A DNA stretch of 64,000 bases from Bin55 sp963667455 (GTDB lineage Bacteria; Pseudomonadota; Gammaproteobacteria; Pseudomonadales; Azotimanducaceae): positions 104,483 to 168,482 of the forward strand of contig CAXXFR010000002.1 in the NCBI GenBank assembly GCA_963667455.2, written 5' to 3'. Shown piece after piece: positions 17,603 to 27,173 of the stretch. Position 1 is the first letter of the stretch. Each line of letters begins with the position of its first letter. Both the position numbers and the translations under genes were made by a program. A model generated the notes under the pieces. It saw nothing but the letters and a program-made list of their open reading frames with translations. It had not been told where the DNA came from and did not search any database.

Positions 17603-17638
17603 GTTTATCGATTGTGCGATGGCTACGCAGTCGTCGTG

Positions 17639-18454
17639 CTAGTGGTCGTGGGAGTGTGGCGGATGCGCGTCTTCGGAATAGGGATCTGGATTCTCAATGA
17701 AATGGTCGGGCAACGAGAAGTCGACGTGATCATCCATATTGCCCATAGGCATAAGCCAGCCGTATTCCCGGTTCGCGAACAGTTCGTACACACCTGTTGC
17801 AGTTGTAACGTTGGCAAATGCCGACTTGTCCCCTGAAGTCAACACAAAGGGATAACGCATCTCACCATCTTGAAGTTCGCCGATCAGCGACCGAGCACGA
17901 CTGCCCCCTGTCACTTCCAAGACTTCGCCCTCCAACACCACTCCCCGTTGTGGGATGGGAATCTGAATGGTTTGCCCCACGTCGGCGTTCCACAGGATAG
18001 ACGTAACTTGCACGAGTGCGCGATCCTCGACGACTCGTGGGTACTGAGGTAACGAAGTCGAGCTCACTGAGTCTTCGTCAACGCCTTGCCAGGGGAAATT
18101 GGTCCCCTGGGCGACCTTCGGCGCTTCAGCAGGTGGAATCTCGGCTGACTCTGCCTCTGGTTCGGCAGGTTGTGAGAGTTCGGATGTCGATTCAGAAGAA
18201 ACAGGCTCAACGGGATCCTCTCCCTGGGAACCGATTTCCGGATCGGCAAGAGAGCTAATTTGAGTCTCGGATGGTTCCGAGTCCGTTGGTCTGTCCGACG
18301 GTGGATTTTCGTAGACACGGTCTCGACCGGAGTAGATCACTCCCGCAATCAGTAGGATCAAGGAAACAACAATGATTCCAATGCCGCCAAAGAGAATCCA
18401 GCGAGAGGTGTTGGACTCGCCGGGCGGATTGGGGTTGCCGGGGGATTCTGTCAT
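17639..18454 (-). CDS. Membrane-anchored protein with acidic linker and His-rich tail, unknown function
   Basis: A 271-residue protein: short Pro/Asn-rich head, one transmembrane helix (RWILFGGIGIIVVSLILLIA, about 18-38), a Glu/Ser/Pro-rich linker to about residue 125, then a compact beta-rich domain (about 140-245). That domain contains LWNADVGQTIQIPIPQRGVV and GVYELFANREYGWLMPM; similar stretches occur in secreted metallopeptidase propeptide-like regions. The end HPPHSHDH is histidine-rich and might bind metal. Likely periplasmic and anchored in the inner membrane. No family name is secure. Confidence 0.75.
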   Translation of the reverse strand: MTESPGNPNPPGESNTSRWILFGGIGIIVVSLILLIAGVIYSGRDRVYENPPSDRPTDSEPSETQISSLADPEIGSQGEDPVEPVSSESTSELSQPAEPEAESAEIPPAEAPKVAQGTNFPWQGVDEDSVSSTSLPQYPRVVEDRALVQVTSILWNADVGQTIQIPIPQRGVVLEGEVLEVTGGSRARSLIGELQDGEMRYPFVLTSGDKSAFANVTTATGVYELFANREYGWLMPMGNMDDHVDFSLPDHFIENPDPYSEDAHPPHSHDH

Positions 18455-18580
18455 ATCTGGATTTCTATGGGGAATTGCGAACGGCTTCCGAGCGTTGAAG
18501 ACTCATGCTAGTAGAACAGAGCAGACGAAGCTCGATTTGGTTTCTTACAATCAGTCATCTCTTCTCCATTTCACGAAATC

Positions 18581-18982
18581 ATGTCTGTTTTTGCAAATCT
18601 GAACTGGCTCGCGATTCTGGTTGCGACCGTAGGATCGTTCGTGATCGGATGGGTCTGGTACGGTCCGTTGTTCGGAAAAGCGTGGGTTGCGGCTCAAGGC
18701 AAGACGATGGACGACATTCAACCTTCGCCGACACCGTTCATTATCACGTTTTTCACTACTGCAATCACATGCATTGCCATGGCTGTTCTGCTGGACATGT
18801 TGCAGATCACGACGTGGTCGGGCGGTGCGATTCTCGGTTTCGCCATGGGGATTGCGTTTATCACAGTTTCGTCCGTTTCCGATGGTGCTTATTGCGGATG
18901 GTCTTGGTCTCTCGTGGCCATCCAAAGCGGATACCGAACGCTCTATTGCGTGATCATGGGAGTCATTCTCGCAGTCTGGTAG
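18581..18982 (+). CDS. DUF1761 membrane protein
   Basis: A 133-residue four-helix membrane protein matching DUF1761. It opens NLNWLAILVATVGSFVIGWV with WYGPLFGKAW right after it, the family's best-conserved stretch, and ends YRTLYCVIMGVILAVW. Function unknown; many bacteria carry it as a single gene. A TTACAAT box at about 18544-18550 could be a -10 element but lacks a matching -35. Confidence 0.88.
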   Translation: MSVFANLNWLAILVATVGSFVIGWVWYGPLFGKAWVAAQGKTMDDIQPSPTPFIITFFTTAITCIAMAVLLDMLQITTWSGGAILGFAMGIAFITVSSVSDGAYCGWSWSLVAIQSGYRTLYCVIMGVILAVW

Positions 18983-18993
18983 CGACCCAGCCG

Positions 18994-20889
18994 TTACTCA
19001 GCAAATCGCTTGGCCATGGAGAAGCGGATGGCCGCGGATTTCGCTAAGAGTGCTCGGTCCTCGCTGAGCACAAAACGCCGATCAATGAGTTCATCAATGA
19101 CTCTACGAGACTTTCTCTGGTAGTCGGACTTGCGATACGTGCCGACGAGAGACTTTTCGAATCTCGTCAGACCCACGAAGGTAGCCGCCTGAGTCGGTGC
19201 ACCCTGATCCGGACCGCGTGGATTCCAACCAGTGTGGACCCCCAAAGGCACCGCTACATCCGGTAGCCGAATGCCCGCCGACTCATTCAAGCTGTCATCG
19301 ACGTTGCACACCATTGAGGGGTATCGCTGCCCTTGTTTAGCTGGAAACTTGCATATCCCCTGGTCCGCTTGATCGCCCAGTTGCAAGGTGCTGAGACCAG
19401 TCAGGACTTCAGGATCGGGCAAGTGTTCGAATCGTCCAGATTCTGCAAATTTTCGTATGACGGTGTCTCTGCTGACCAGAGAACCAGTGGCAACTCTAGG
19501 AACCTTCGAAACAGGAGGTGCGGCGTTGCCTTCGATCCAATTGACCAAGTTCATCAACGCACATCGAATCAACGGAGTGTAGGAGACGGTATTCATCGTG
19601 TAGCGCACCCTCTCTCCGGTTAATGCGAATTGGTCGGTCAACGGCACTATTGCGTTGATGTGATGCGTTCCCGCAAACAAATAGAGTCTCTCATTCGGAG
19701 ACTGTTGAACATCTGTGAGGCCATCCGTTGACACATGGGCCAATGCGGCATCTCCTCGCCAGTACTCCCACGAGGTATTGGTAATGAACACCTTAGGCAG
19801 ATTCGAGCGGTCTCGATAGAGTCCATCTCGGTTGCCCGTCAGAGAATCAGTCGTCGTAGCTCCTGCAAAGGGAAAGAGCTGTCCGCATGCAGGCACTCCC
19901 ATGCTTGAAGGTTGTGCAAATCGATGATTGAAGTCGCCACGCTGAGCTCCGGCGATATGCGGCAACATACCGTCGATGGCAGTTTCACCAGTCTCGGACC
20001 GATAGAGCCCTTCGTAGAGCATGTGCCGGAGCACTCTGCCAGTCTGCGATGCACCAAATGCAACCACGTGAGGAGGCGGGGCCGATCCGCCAGGATATTG
20101 ATCCGATCGAAAACAGGCCGCGGCATCCCGCAAGGCCAACAGTCCCAATCCAACAACGGGTGCACCCTCGGTTCGATAGACCAACGTATAGAACCTTCCT
20201 GCTTGAAAGCCAGTTCGAGCCCAAACGTGATCAGGCCTCTCGTCGATTCCACCTTCGACTAGACGACCAAACCCCCAGTCCTCTCTCGACCACAATTGAT
20301 GCTCCGCATGAGTGTGCTCCCGTTCATACAAAGCTGCAAACGCTGACTTCCCTTGAGTTGGGCGGTACGATGCCGGCCCCAGTTGCCCAACGAAGATGCT
20401 GTCCGAAGCCTGAGAAGGCTGTACTTGGCAGACAACCTCTCCTTGAAGTCGCTTGCCATCTTCACACGCTTCAGGAACGTCGAGCTTCATTCCTGGTGCA
20501 TCGAACTGCCAACCAACCGACAGCAACGCCAATCCGTTCTCGAATAGAAACCCATCGCCAGGCGAGCAGGGATCCTCGGCAACGTCCTGCAGTCGGGCTT
20601 GATTGAACATTCGAAAGGAAATTCGATTTCCACGATTGGGTACTTCAAGCAAGAGGCAACGAGGCTGCTTCTCGCTCGGCTTAATCAGTGTGAAGTCCCC
20701 GTTGAAGTGCACCATTCCACCTTCACGAGGAGCAAGCTCGATGTCAACAATTCCCGCGTTAGACGGATCCAGAGGGTCCACTGCATAGTGAAGTTTGCCG
20801 TCGATACGTTCGTAGCCGCCGTATGCTCCGAACTCTCGACCTTCCGCGTAAGCTTGCCTGCGGGTGATTTCGATTTGGACTACCGCCAC
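18994..20889 (-). CDS. Large alpha/beta-hydrolase-domain protein (Abhydrolase_10 type)
   Basis: A 631-residue protein. The N-terminal part (EITRRQAYAEGREFGAYGGY and KLHYAVDPLDPSNAGIVDIE) and the central VVAFGASQTGRVLRHMLYEG, with a GASQTG nucleophile-elbow-like motif, match the alpha/beta-hydrolase-domain family PF20091. FTLIKPSEKQPRCLLLEVPN and NTVSYTPLIRCALMNLVNWI are further conserved stretches. There is no signal peptide here, although some relatives have one. Substrate unknown. It is divergent from the suf operon and convergent with the DUF1761 gene. Confidence 0.9.
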   Translation of the reverse strand: MAVVQIEITRRQAYAEGREFGAYGGYERIDGKLHYAVDPLDPSNAGIVDIELAPREGGMVHFNGDFTLIKPSEKQPRCLLLEVPNRGNRISFRMFNQARLQDVAEDPCSPGDGFLFENGLALLSVGWQFDAPGMKLDVPEACEDGKRLQGEVVCQVQPSQASDSIFVGQLGPASYRPTQGKSAFAALYEREHTHAEHQLWSREDWGFGRLVEGGIDERPDHVWARTGFQAGRFYTLVYRTEGAPVVGLGLLALRDAAACFRSDQYPGGSAPPPHVVAFGASQTGRVLRHMLYEGLYRSETGETAIDGMLPHIAGAQRGDFNHRFAQPSSMGVPACGQLFPFAGATTTDSLTGNRDGLYRDRSNLPKVFITNTSWEYWRGDAALAHVSTDGLTDVQQSPNERLYLFAGTHHINAIVPLTDQFALTGERVRYTMNTVSYTPLIRCALMNLVNWIEGNAAPPVSKVPRVATGSLVSRDTVIRKFAESGRFEHLPDPEVLTGLSTLQLGDQADQGICKFPAKQGQRYPSMVCNVDDSLNESAGIRLPDVAVPLGVHTGWNPRGPDQGAPTQAATFVGLTRFEKSLVGTYRKSDYQRKSRRVIDELIDRRFVLSEDRALLAKSAAIRFSMAKRFAE

Positions 20890-20986
20890 GACTTGATCCT
20901 GTCAACACTGAATTTCGCGCACTGTCGCCAGCCAGAGCCAGAAAGGGCTTGAATTAAAATGACGCAGCACCTCATATAGTCTTTGA

Positions 20987-22456
20987 ATGCCTACCACCGA
21001 CTCCTCGCCAGAATCGCTCGTACAACGGGAGTACGAAGCCGGATTTGTAACTGACATTGTGTCAAAAAACCTTCCTCCGGGTCTCACCGAGGATGTGGTT
21101 CGGCAGATTTCCGCCATCAAGGAAGAGCCGGAGTGGCTCACCGAATGGCGTCTCGACGCGTTGCGTCGCTGGACACAGATGTCCGAACCGAAATGGGCTC
21201 ACGTCAAGTTTCCACCGATCGACTACCAGGCAATTTCGTACTTTTCCGCACCCAAGGGAGACAGTCCGAAAAGTCTGGACGAAGTTGACCCGGAACTGCT
21301 GAGAACGTACGAGAAGCTGGGCATTCCGCTACACGAACAGAAGCTCCTCGCCGGAGTGAAGGAAGAGTCGGAGCAACCACAGGTTGCAGTCGATGCCATT
21401 TTCGACAGCGTGTCAATTGCGACAACCTTCAAGGAAACCTTGAAAGATCACGGTGTTGTGTTCTGTTCATTCTCGGAAGCAGTACAGAACCACCCCGAAA
21501 TCGTGAAGAAGTACATTGGGTCAGTCGTTCCCAAGTCAGACAATTTCTATGCTGCCTTGAATTCCGCCGTGTTCAGCGATGGATCGTTCGTGTATGTGCC
21601 CGAAGGTGTCCGCTGCCCCATGGAACTCCTGTCTTACTTCCGCATCAATTCTGCTAACACGGGCCAGTTCGAACGCACTTTGATCATCGCAGACAAAGGT
21701 TCTTATGTCAGCTATCTGGAGGGATGCACAGCACCAATGCGAGACGAGAACCAGCTTCATGCGGCAGTCGTGGAGCTTGTCGCCCTCGACGATGCACAGA
21801 TCAAGTATTCAACAGTACAAAACTGGTATCCGGGAGATGTGGAAGGAAATGGAGGAATCTACAACTTCGTTACGAAGCGAGGAGCCTGTAGAGGCGACCG
21901 TTCCCATATCAGCTGGACCCAGGTTGAAACGGGATCGGCCATCACTTGGAAGTATCCCAGCGTCATACTTCGAGGCAATGAGTCAAAGGGCGAGTTCTAC
22001 TCGGTAGCTCTGACGAACAATCTGCAACAGGCGGACACCGGAACCAAGATGACTCACATTGGGCGTAACACGACCAGCACCATAGTCTCGAAAGGCATCA
22101 GTGCAGGTGGCAGCTCCAACGTCTATCGCGGGCTAGTTCGCATGAATCCTGGTGCGAAAGGTGCTCGCAATCACACTCAGTGCGACTCGCTGCTCATTGG
22201 ATCGGAGTGTGCTGCACACACATTTCCGTACATCGAATCGCGGCGTAGCGATGCAATTGTTGAGCACGAAGCCACGACAACCAAAGTCAGCGAAGACCAG
22301 CTATTCTTGTGCCGACAACGTGGAATCGATCCCGAAAAGGCCGTCTCGATGATTGTCAACGGCTTCTGTCGAGAGGTCTTTCGCGAACTGCCGATGGAAT
22401 TTGCGGTTGAAGCATCGAAGCTTCTCGAGGTGAGCTTGGAAGGTGCCGTCGGTTGA
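20987..22456 (+). CDS. sufB: Fe-S cluster assembly scaffold SufB
   Basis: A 489-residue SufB, part of the SufBC2D scaffold that builds Fe-S clusters from persulfide sulfur and iron. It shows the beta-helix repeats and family hallmarks such as YVPEGVRCPMELLSYFRINS, ISWTQVETGSAITWKYPSVI, and the C-terminal RGIDPEKAVSMIVNGFCREV. No usual Shine-Dalgarno precedes the ATG at 20987. A TATAGT box lies only seven bases upstream of the ATG, so a leaderless message is conceivable. First gene of a sufB-C-D-S-A-T-E operon. Confidence 0.97.
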   Translation: MPTTDSSPESLVQREYEAGFVTDIVSKNLPPGLTEDVVRQISAIKEEPEWLTEWRLDALRRWTQMSEPKWAHVKFPPIDYQAISYFSAPKGDSPKSLDEVDPELLRTYEKLGIPLHEQKLLAGVKEESEQPQVAVDAIFDSVSIATTFKETLKDHGVVFCSFSEAVQNHPEIVKKYIGSVVPKSDNFYAALNSAVFSDGSFVYVPEGVRCPMELLSYFRINSANTGQFERTLIIADKGSYVSYLEGCTAPMRDENQLHAAVVELVALDDAQIKYSTVQNWYPGDVEGNGGIYNFVTKRGACRGDRSHISWTQVETGSAITWKYPSVILRGNESKGEFYSVALTNNLQQADTGTKMTHIGRNTTSTIVSKGISAGGSSNVYRGLVRMNPGAKGARNHTQCDSLLIGSECAAHTFPYIESRRSDAIVEHEATTTKVSEDQLFLCRQRGIDPEKAVSMIVNGFCREVFRELPMEFAVEASKLLEVSLEGAVG

Positions 22457-23202
22457 GCCTTCTTGAAATCTCTGACCTCGTTGTAAGCGTAGCTGACACG
22501 GAAATTCTCAGAGGAATCGATCTTACGGTCAATGCTGGCGAGATCCACGCCATCATGGGACCCAACGGATCCGGCAAGAGCACGCTAACCAGTGCATTGG
22601 CGGGACGAGAAGAGTACGTCGTAGACAGCGGAAGCATGCGATTGGGCGAGGCAGATCTCGCATCGCTCGAGCCCGAAGAGAGATCACAGCGAGGTCTGTT
22701 CCTGGCCTTTCAATATCCCGTCGAGATTCCCGGCGTAACGAATATCGAGTTCCTCAAGACCGCATTGGACAGCCACCATCAAGCAAGAGGTTGTGAAGAG
22801 CTCTCGGCGGTCGACTTCATGCGCCGCCTGCGCGAGCTGACGAAACAGCTAGAGCTTGATCCAAATTTCCTGAAACGCGGCGTGAACGAGGCGTTTTCCG
22901 GAGGCGAGAAGAAACGCAACGAAATATTGCAGATGTTGTGCTTGAATCCGCGTGTAGCACTCCTGGACGAAACCGACTCAGGTCTCGACATAGACGCTCT
23001 GCAGGTAGTGGCTCAAGGAATCAATGCCTTCCACAGGCCCACGAATGCCGTGGTTCTCGTCACTCACTACCAGCGCTTGCTGAACTACGTGACTCCCGAC
23101 TATGTCCATGTCATGCTTGATGGTCGAATAGTGAAATCGGGCGACGCTTCACTGGCACTCGATCTTGAGGAACGAGGCTACAGCTGGCTCGAGCAAGCGT
23201 AG
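22453..23202 (+). CDS. sufC: Fe-S cluster assembly ATPase SufC
   Basis: A 249-residue ABC-type ATPase of the SufBCD complex. Walker A is GPNGSGKST (about 38-46), the Q-loop lies in FLAFQYPVEIPGV, the signature is NEAFSGGEKKRNEILQM and Walker B is PRVALLDETDSGLD. SufC powers the conformational change that exposes cluster-building cysteines in SufB/SufD. The start is a TTG that overlaps the sufB stop (TTGA), implying translational coupling. Confidence 0.96.
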   Translation: MSLLEISDLVVSVADTEILRGIDLTVNAGEIHAIMGPNGSGKSTLTSALAGREEYVVDSGSMRLGEADLASLEPEERSQRGLFLAFQYPVEIPGVTNIEFLKTALDSHHQARGCEELSAVDFMRRLRELTKQLELDPNFLKRGVNEAFSGGEKKRNEILQMLCLNPRVALLDETDSGLDIDALQVVAQGINAFHRPTNAVVLVTHYQRLLNYVTPDYVHVMLDGRIVKSGDASLALDLEERGYSWLEQA

Positions 23203-23205
23203 ACC

Positions 23206-24330
23206 GTGGTTCGGACCCATGTCCGTAGCGCTATGAGTTCACAACGGCAAATTTCTCGAGAACTCTCGACCCTTCCCTGGCTTGACCTCGAGAGTGCACA
23301 ACAAACAGTTCAAGAGTTCGGCGCTCCTCGATTCAGATCGGAGCCTTGGAAGTACACCAACCCCAATCCGTTCGTCGACTTTCTCAATGCGGGAGAATTC
23401 GAGAGTCCACGACCGCCTTCGGCTTCGCACGAATCCGTCGAGATTCTTGCGTTCTCAGATCCAGCGGCTACGTGGGCTGCCAAATCGTTCGGCACTATCG
23501 CCGGCAACAATTCCTCGACTCTGACGGCATTCAATCTGCTGAACCTTAGCTCGGGATTTGTTGTTCAGGCACAACCGGCTGGCGGCGAAGTTCCAGTTCT
23601 GACAATTGAATCCGCTCCCAACTCCTGCGAGCGTTTCTTGGTCGTAGTTAGAGCCGGTGCACAATTGGAGATTGTTGAGAAAACCGCAGGGGGCAACCGC
23701 GTAATCGAGTGTCTGATCGAGCAAGGCGCGACACTGGTCCACAAGCGACTGCAACAACCGGCGACTCTAGCCGATTACAGCCATGTGGTCACTCGACTCA
23801 ACGACAATGCGACCTATCGATTCAGTCAGAGCTCGACAGGATCCTCGCTGCGTCGCAATGAAATCGTCGTGGAGATCCAAGGTCAAGGAGTGAACGCCAA
23901 TCTCGAAGGAGGCTGGCGGCTCCACGATCAGACTCATTTGGACTCGCAGGTAACCGTGAATCACCTCACACCGGGATCCGAAAGCCGATTGAAGTTCCAC
24001 GGTGTTGTCGGGGGAAAGTCGAGGGCCGTCTTCAACGGTCGGATCCATATCGCTCGCGATGCTCAGGGAACCAACGCACACTTGGACAACAAGAACATCC
24101 TGACAAGCAACGAAGCTGAGGTGTATGCCAAACCCGAACTTGAGATCTATGCCGACGATGTCAAGTGCTCACACGGTGCTACATCCGGACAATTGGACGG
24201 AAACCAGATTTTCTACCTGTTGACTCGTGGAATCGAACGTACTCATGCCAGAAACCTTCTGCTCGGCGGATTCTTACGCGAAGTGGTGTCGGATGAATCA
24301 GGCGCACGGTTACTGGGTGTAGCCAACTAG
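23206..24330 (+). CDS. sufD: Fe-S cluster assembly protein SufD
   Basis: A 374-residue SufD. The N-terminal helical part is SufD-like (FRSEPWKYTNPNPFV). The beta-helix core follows, then the conserved C-terminal block HLDNKNILTSNEAEVYAKPE, EIYADDVKCSHGATSGQLDG and QIFYLLTRGI. The GTG at 23206 sits four bases after the sufC stop; an in-frame ATG at 23233 (MSSQRQISREL) is an equally plausible start and would give 365 residues. It forms SufBC2D with the two genes before it. Confidence 0.94.
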   Translation: MVRTHVRSAMSSQRQISRELSTLPWLDLESAQQTVQEFGAPRFRSEPWKYTNPNPFVDFLNAGEFESPRPPSASHESVEILAFSDPAATWAAKSFGTIAGNNSSTLTAFNLLNLSSGFVVQAQPAGGEVPVLTIESAPNSCERFLVVVRAGAQLEIVEKTAGGNRVIECLIEQGATLVHKRLQQPATLADYSHVVTRLNDNATYRFSQSSTGSSLRRNEIVVEIQGQGVNANLEGGWRLHDQTHLDSQVTVNHLTPGSESRLKFHGVVGGKSRAVFNGRIHIARDAQGTNAHLDNKNILTSNEAEVYAKPELEIYADDVKCSHGATSGQLDGNQIFYLLTRGIERTHARNLLLGGFLREVVSDESGARLLGVAN

Positions 24331-24338
24331 TAAGCCCA

Positions 24339-25562
24339 ATGGCTGAAGTCTTCCATCCGTATCGACAGGATTTCCCCTTCATCGACAACCGAGGTGACTC
24401 GCTCGTATATCTCGACAATGCGGCAACCACTCAGAAACCCAAAGTGGTTCTAGATGCACTTCGAGACTTCTACGAAAGCCACAACGCGAACGTACATCGC
24501 AGCGCCCACTCAGTAAGCAACGAGGCGACAGCACTTTTCGAGAGAGCTCGACAAGTCGTCGCCGATTTTCTTGGTGCCGGCAAGCCGGAGGAGATCGTTT
24601 GGACACGAGGTACTACGGAAGCCATCAACTTGGTCGCGCAGTGCTATGCGCCGCTTGTTCTTTCGGCCGGTTCGCAAGTAGTGACTTCCCACATGGAGCA
24701 CCACTCCAACATCGTTCCCTGGCAACTTGCGTGCGAGAGAGCTGGTGCTGAACTCAAGCCGGTCCGCGTTACTTCCAACGGCGAATTAGACCTCGACCAC
24801 TATCGTGAGCTTCTCACAGAGAATGTCCAACTGGTAGCAGTCGGTCACGTATCCAATGCGCTGGGAACAATCAACCCGGTCGAGAAGATCATCAAGATGG
24901 CGCACCAAGTCGGTGCGAAAGTCCTACTCGACGGGGCCCAAGCTGCCGCACATGTACCTATCGATGTCAAAGAACTAGGCTGCGACTTCTATGCCTTTTC
25001 GGGTCACAAAACCTATGGCCCCACAGGCATCGGCGCTCTGTACGGCAAGCTCGAACTGCTACAAGACATGCCCCCGTGGCAGGGAGGAGGTGAGATGATC
25101 GAGCACGTCTCGTTCGAGAAGACCACGTATCAGGCCCCACCCTATCGGTTTGAAGCTGGGACACCCGACATTTCCGGTCCTATCGGACTGCAAGCCGCTC
25201 TTATCTACTTGCAACAACAAATGGATCGCGGGCTGATTGAGTACGAAGATCGACTGTTGCGCCACACGACTTCCCATCTGTCAGCTATCGATGGAGTCAA
25301 GGTCATTGGACCGGCTATTGGCAAGACCAAGTGTCCCATCGTCTCATTTGTAATGGAAGACGCACACCCAGCCGACATCGCTACGTTGCTAGACGAGCAA
25401 GGGGTCGCCGTCCGATCGGGACATCACTGCGCAATCCCGCTGATGGAGAGTCTCGGTATTCCGGGAACGGTTCGAGCCTCGATCGGCATGTACAACAGAG
25501 TGAAGGAGATCGGCAGGCTAGTCGATGCCGTCAAGACTGCTCGACGGATTCTCAAAGCATAG
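24339..25562 (+). CDS. sufS: Cysteine desulfurase SufS
   Basis: A 407-residue PLP-dependent cysteine desulfurase of the SufS/CsdA group (class II). PLP Lys224 lies in FSGHKTYGPTG, the PLP-stacking His in SHMEHHSNIVPWQ, and the catalytic Cys364 in VRSGHHCAIPLME on the short loop of this class. It removes sulfur from cysteine and hands it to SufE, encoded at the end of the operon. It starts at the ATG at 24339, eight bases after sufD. Confidence 0.96.
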   Translation: MAEVFHPYRQDFPFIDNRGDSLVYLDNAATTQKPKVVLDALRDFYESHNANVHRSAHSVSNEATALFERARQVVADFLGAGKPEEIVWTRGTTEAINLVAQCYAPLVLSAGSQVVTSHMEHHSNIVPWQLACERAGAELKPVRVTSNGELDLDHYRELLTENVQLVAVGHVSNALGTINPVEKIIKMAHQVGAKVLLDGAQAAAHVPIDVKELGCDFYAFSGHKTYGPTGIGALYGKLELLQDMPPWQGGGEMIEHVSFEKTTYQAPPYRFEAGTPDISGPIGLQAALIYLQQQMDRGLIEYEDRLLRHTTSHLSAIDGVKVIGPAIGKTKCPIVSFVMEDAHPADIATLLDEQGVAVRSGHHCAIPLMESLGIPGTVRASIGMYNRVKEIGRLVDAVKTARRILKA

Positions 25563-25848
25563 AAACTTCACAATATCCCTGTTTATCAGTTATTTAATTC
25601 ATTCAACTTTCAAGTGTCGAAAGCAATGCAAGCGATTCTGCAACGCCGAGAACCATAGATTCGCGGCTGGCGTGAATTGCACGAAGACACATCGAAACCG
25701 GATCAACCCATCCGATGACTTCTTCGATTTGCTTGAATTTCCCGCACGAATCCCATATTTGACGGTCTATATAATTTGATTGACTAGATTGGTCGGCTGG
25801 TCAACACCTCCAGACCGACCGCTGAATTTCCAAACGTCTACCAGCACT

Positions 25849-26211
25849 ATGCAGGCCGAAACCTACGACCCAACGCAAATTTCGCTCACAGACCGGGCTC
25901 GGACACATGTCCAGATGCAATTGGCTCAAGCCGAAGCGAATGCATTGATTCTCGGAATAAGCGAGACGGGATGCAACGGGTATATGTACGAATTGGACTA
26001 TCTACGCGATAATGAACAACTCGACGACGTTCAAGTCTTCGACTTCGGCGACGGCGTGGCGATCTACGTGCGCAGCAAGGACTGGGAACTGCTTCGTGGA
26101 ACGGAGATCGACTTCATAACCGAAGGGCTGAACTCGTCGCTGAAGTTCAAGAATCCCAACGCCGAAACGCTTTGTGGTTGCGGCGAGAGCTTCTCGCTTC
26201 GTGGAACGTAG
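25849..26211 (+). CDS. sufA: A-type Fe-S carrier SufA
   Basis: A 120-residue A-type carrier (SufA/IscA/ErpA fold). The three cluster-ligand cysteines are Cys42 in SETGCNGY, and Cys109 and Cys111 in ETLCGCGESF. ISLTDRARTHVQMQL opens the domain. I start at the ATG at 25849 rather than an open extension from 25780, since family proteins begin here. The preceding 286-base gap shows no gene. It probably passes clusters from SufBCD to target enzymes. The 3' end overlaps sufT. Confidence 0.93.
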   Translation: MQAETYDPTQISLTDRARTHVQMQLAQAEANALILGISETGCNGYMYELDYLRDNEQLDDVQVFDFGDGVAIYVRSKDWELLRGTEIDFITEGLNSSLKFKNPNAETLCGCGESFSLRGT

Positions 26212-26725
26212 AGTTATCCCGGTCAGCCGAACCGTCGAGGCTCGGCTAGTTCCTACAGGAACTCCTATCTCCATCCCTGAAGGGGTGTTCGTAACCTTGA
26301 CGCAGGCTCTGGGCGGCACCTACACCATCGTCTACAACGGCAACATGGCGCGTGTCGAAGCGGCCAATGCCGATGCTTTGGGATTCGAACCCGAAACTCG
26401 GCAATTCGAAACGCCAGCGGACGGAAAGATCTCCAATGATCAGGTGTGGCAGGCTCTTCGAACCATTCATGACCCAGAGATACCCGTCAACATCGTTGAC
26501 CTCGGGCTAGTCTACGAAGTTGAGGTTGCAGACAGCGAAGTAGCAGTAACCATGACGCTCACAGCTCCAGGCTGCGGCATGGGTCCAGTGCTAGTACAAG
26601 ACGTCAAGACGCGGTTGGGTGAAGTGCCCTTCGTCGAAGACGTAGCTGTGGACTTAGTCTTCGACCCACCGTGGTCAAGAGACCTGATGAGCGAAGAGGC
26701 CCAACTGGAACTCGGCCTGTTCTAG
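26201..26725 (+). CDS. sufT: Putative Fe-S cluster assembly protein SufT
   Basis: A 174-residue protein starting VERRVIPVSRTVEARLVPTG, the usual SufT N-terminus, with ITQALGG-type TLTQALGGTYTIVYNGNMA. A C-terminal DUF59/MIP18 domain follows (residues about 80-170: IHDPEIPVNIVDLGLVYEVE and MTLTAPGCGMGPVLVQDV). The GTG at 26201 gives the family-length start; an earlier GTG at 26174 would add nine residues. It overlaps the sufA end by 11 bases. SufT helps maturation of Fe-S proteins under high demand. Confidence 0.92.
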   Translation: MERRVIPVSRTVEARLVPTGTPISIPEGVFVTLTQALGGTYTIVYNGNMARVEAANADALGFEPETRQFETPADGKISNDQVWQALRTIHDPEIPVNIVDLGLVYEVEVADSEVAVTMTLTAPGCGMGPVLVQDVKTRLGEVPFVEDVAVDLVFDPPWSRDLMSEEAQLELGLF

Positions 26726-26729
26726 AACC

Positions 26730-27146
26730 ATGATCGATCTCGACGAGATCACGGAATCCTTTGAGTTCTTCGACGAGTGGGAAGACAAGTACAAGTTCAT
26801 TGTCGACCTCGGCAAAAAATTGCCACTTCTTCGCGAAGAAGACCAAGTGGAAGAAAACCTTGTACCAGGTTGCCAAAGCCAAGTCTGGCTAGTTTCTCAC
26901 TATAACCCTAGTACAGACCTATTGCAATTCGATATCGACAGCGACGCACACATCGTTCGGGGCCTCATCGGAATCATCCAAGCTGCGTATAGTGATCGAT
27001 CACCCCAACAGATCCTCGACTTCGACATTGAAGGACTGTTTGAACAACTGGATCTGTTAGCTCACCTTGTTCCGACCCGTGGTAACGGACTCCGAGCAAT
27101 GGTGCAGCGAATTCGTGCAGAAGCGCAATTGCACAGCGGCGACTGA
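26730..27146 (+). CDS. sufE: Sulfur acceptor SufE
   Basis: A 138-residue SufE that accepts persulfide from SufS and stimulates it. The acceptor Cys48 is in NLVPGCQSQVWLV. Other hallmarks are the DLGKKLPLL region, DAHIVRGLIGIIQAAYSDRS, and the C-terminal PTRGNGLRAMVQRIRAEA. It starts four bases after sufT and closes the operon. The next gene (uvrA) is convergent, 27 bases away, without an obvious terminator hairpin. Confidence 0.96.
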   Translation: MIDLDEITESFEFFDEWEDKYKFIVDLGKKLPLLREEDQVEENLVPGCQSQVWLVSHYNPSTDLLQFDIDSDAHIVRGLIGIIQAAYSDRSPQQILDFDIEGLFEQLDLLAHLVPTRGNGLRAMVQRIRAEAQLHSGD

Positions 27147-27173
27147 AAATCGAGCTTGAAATGCGTTTGGATG

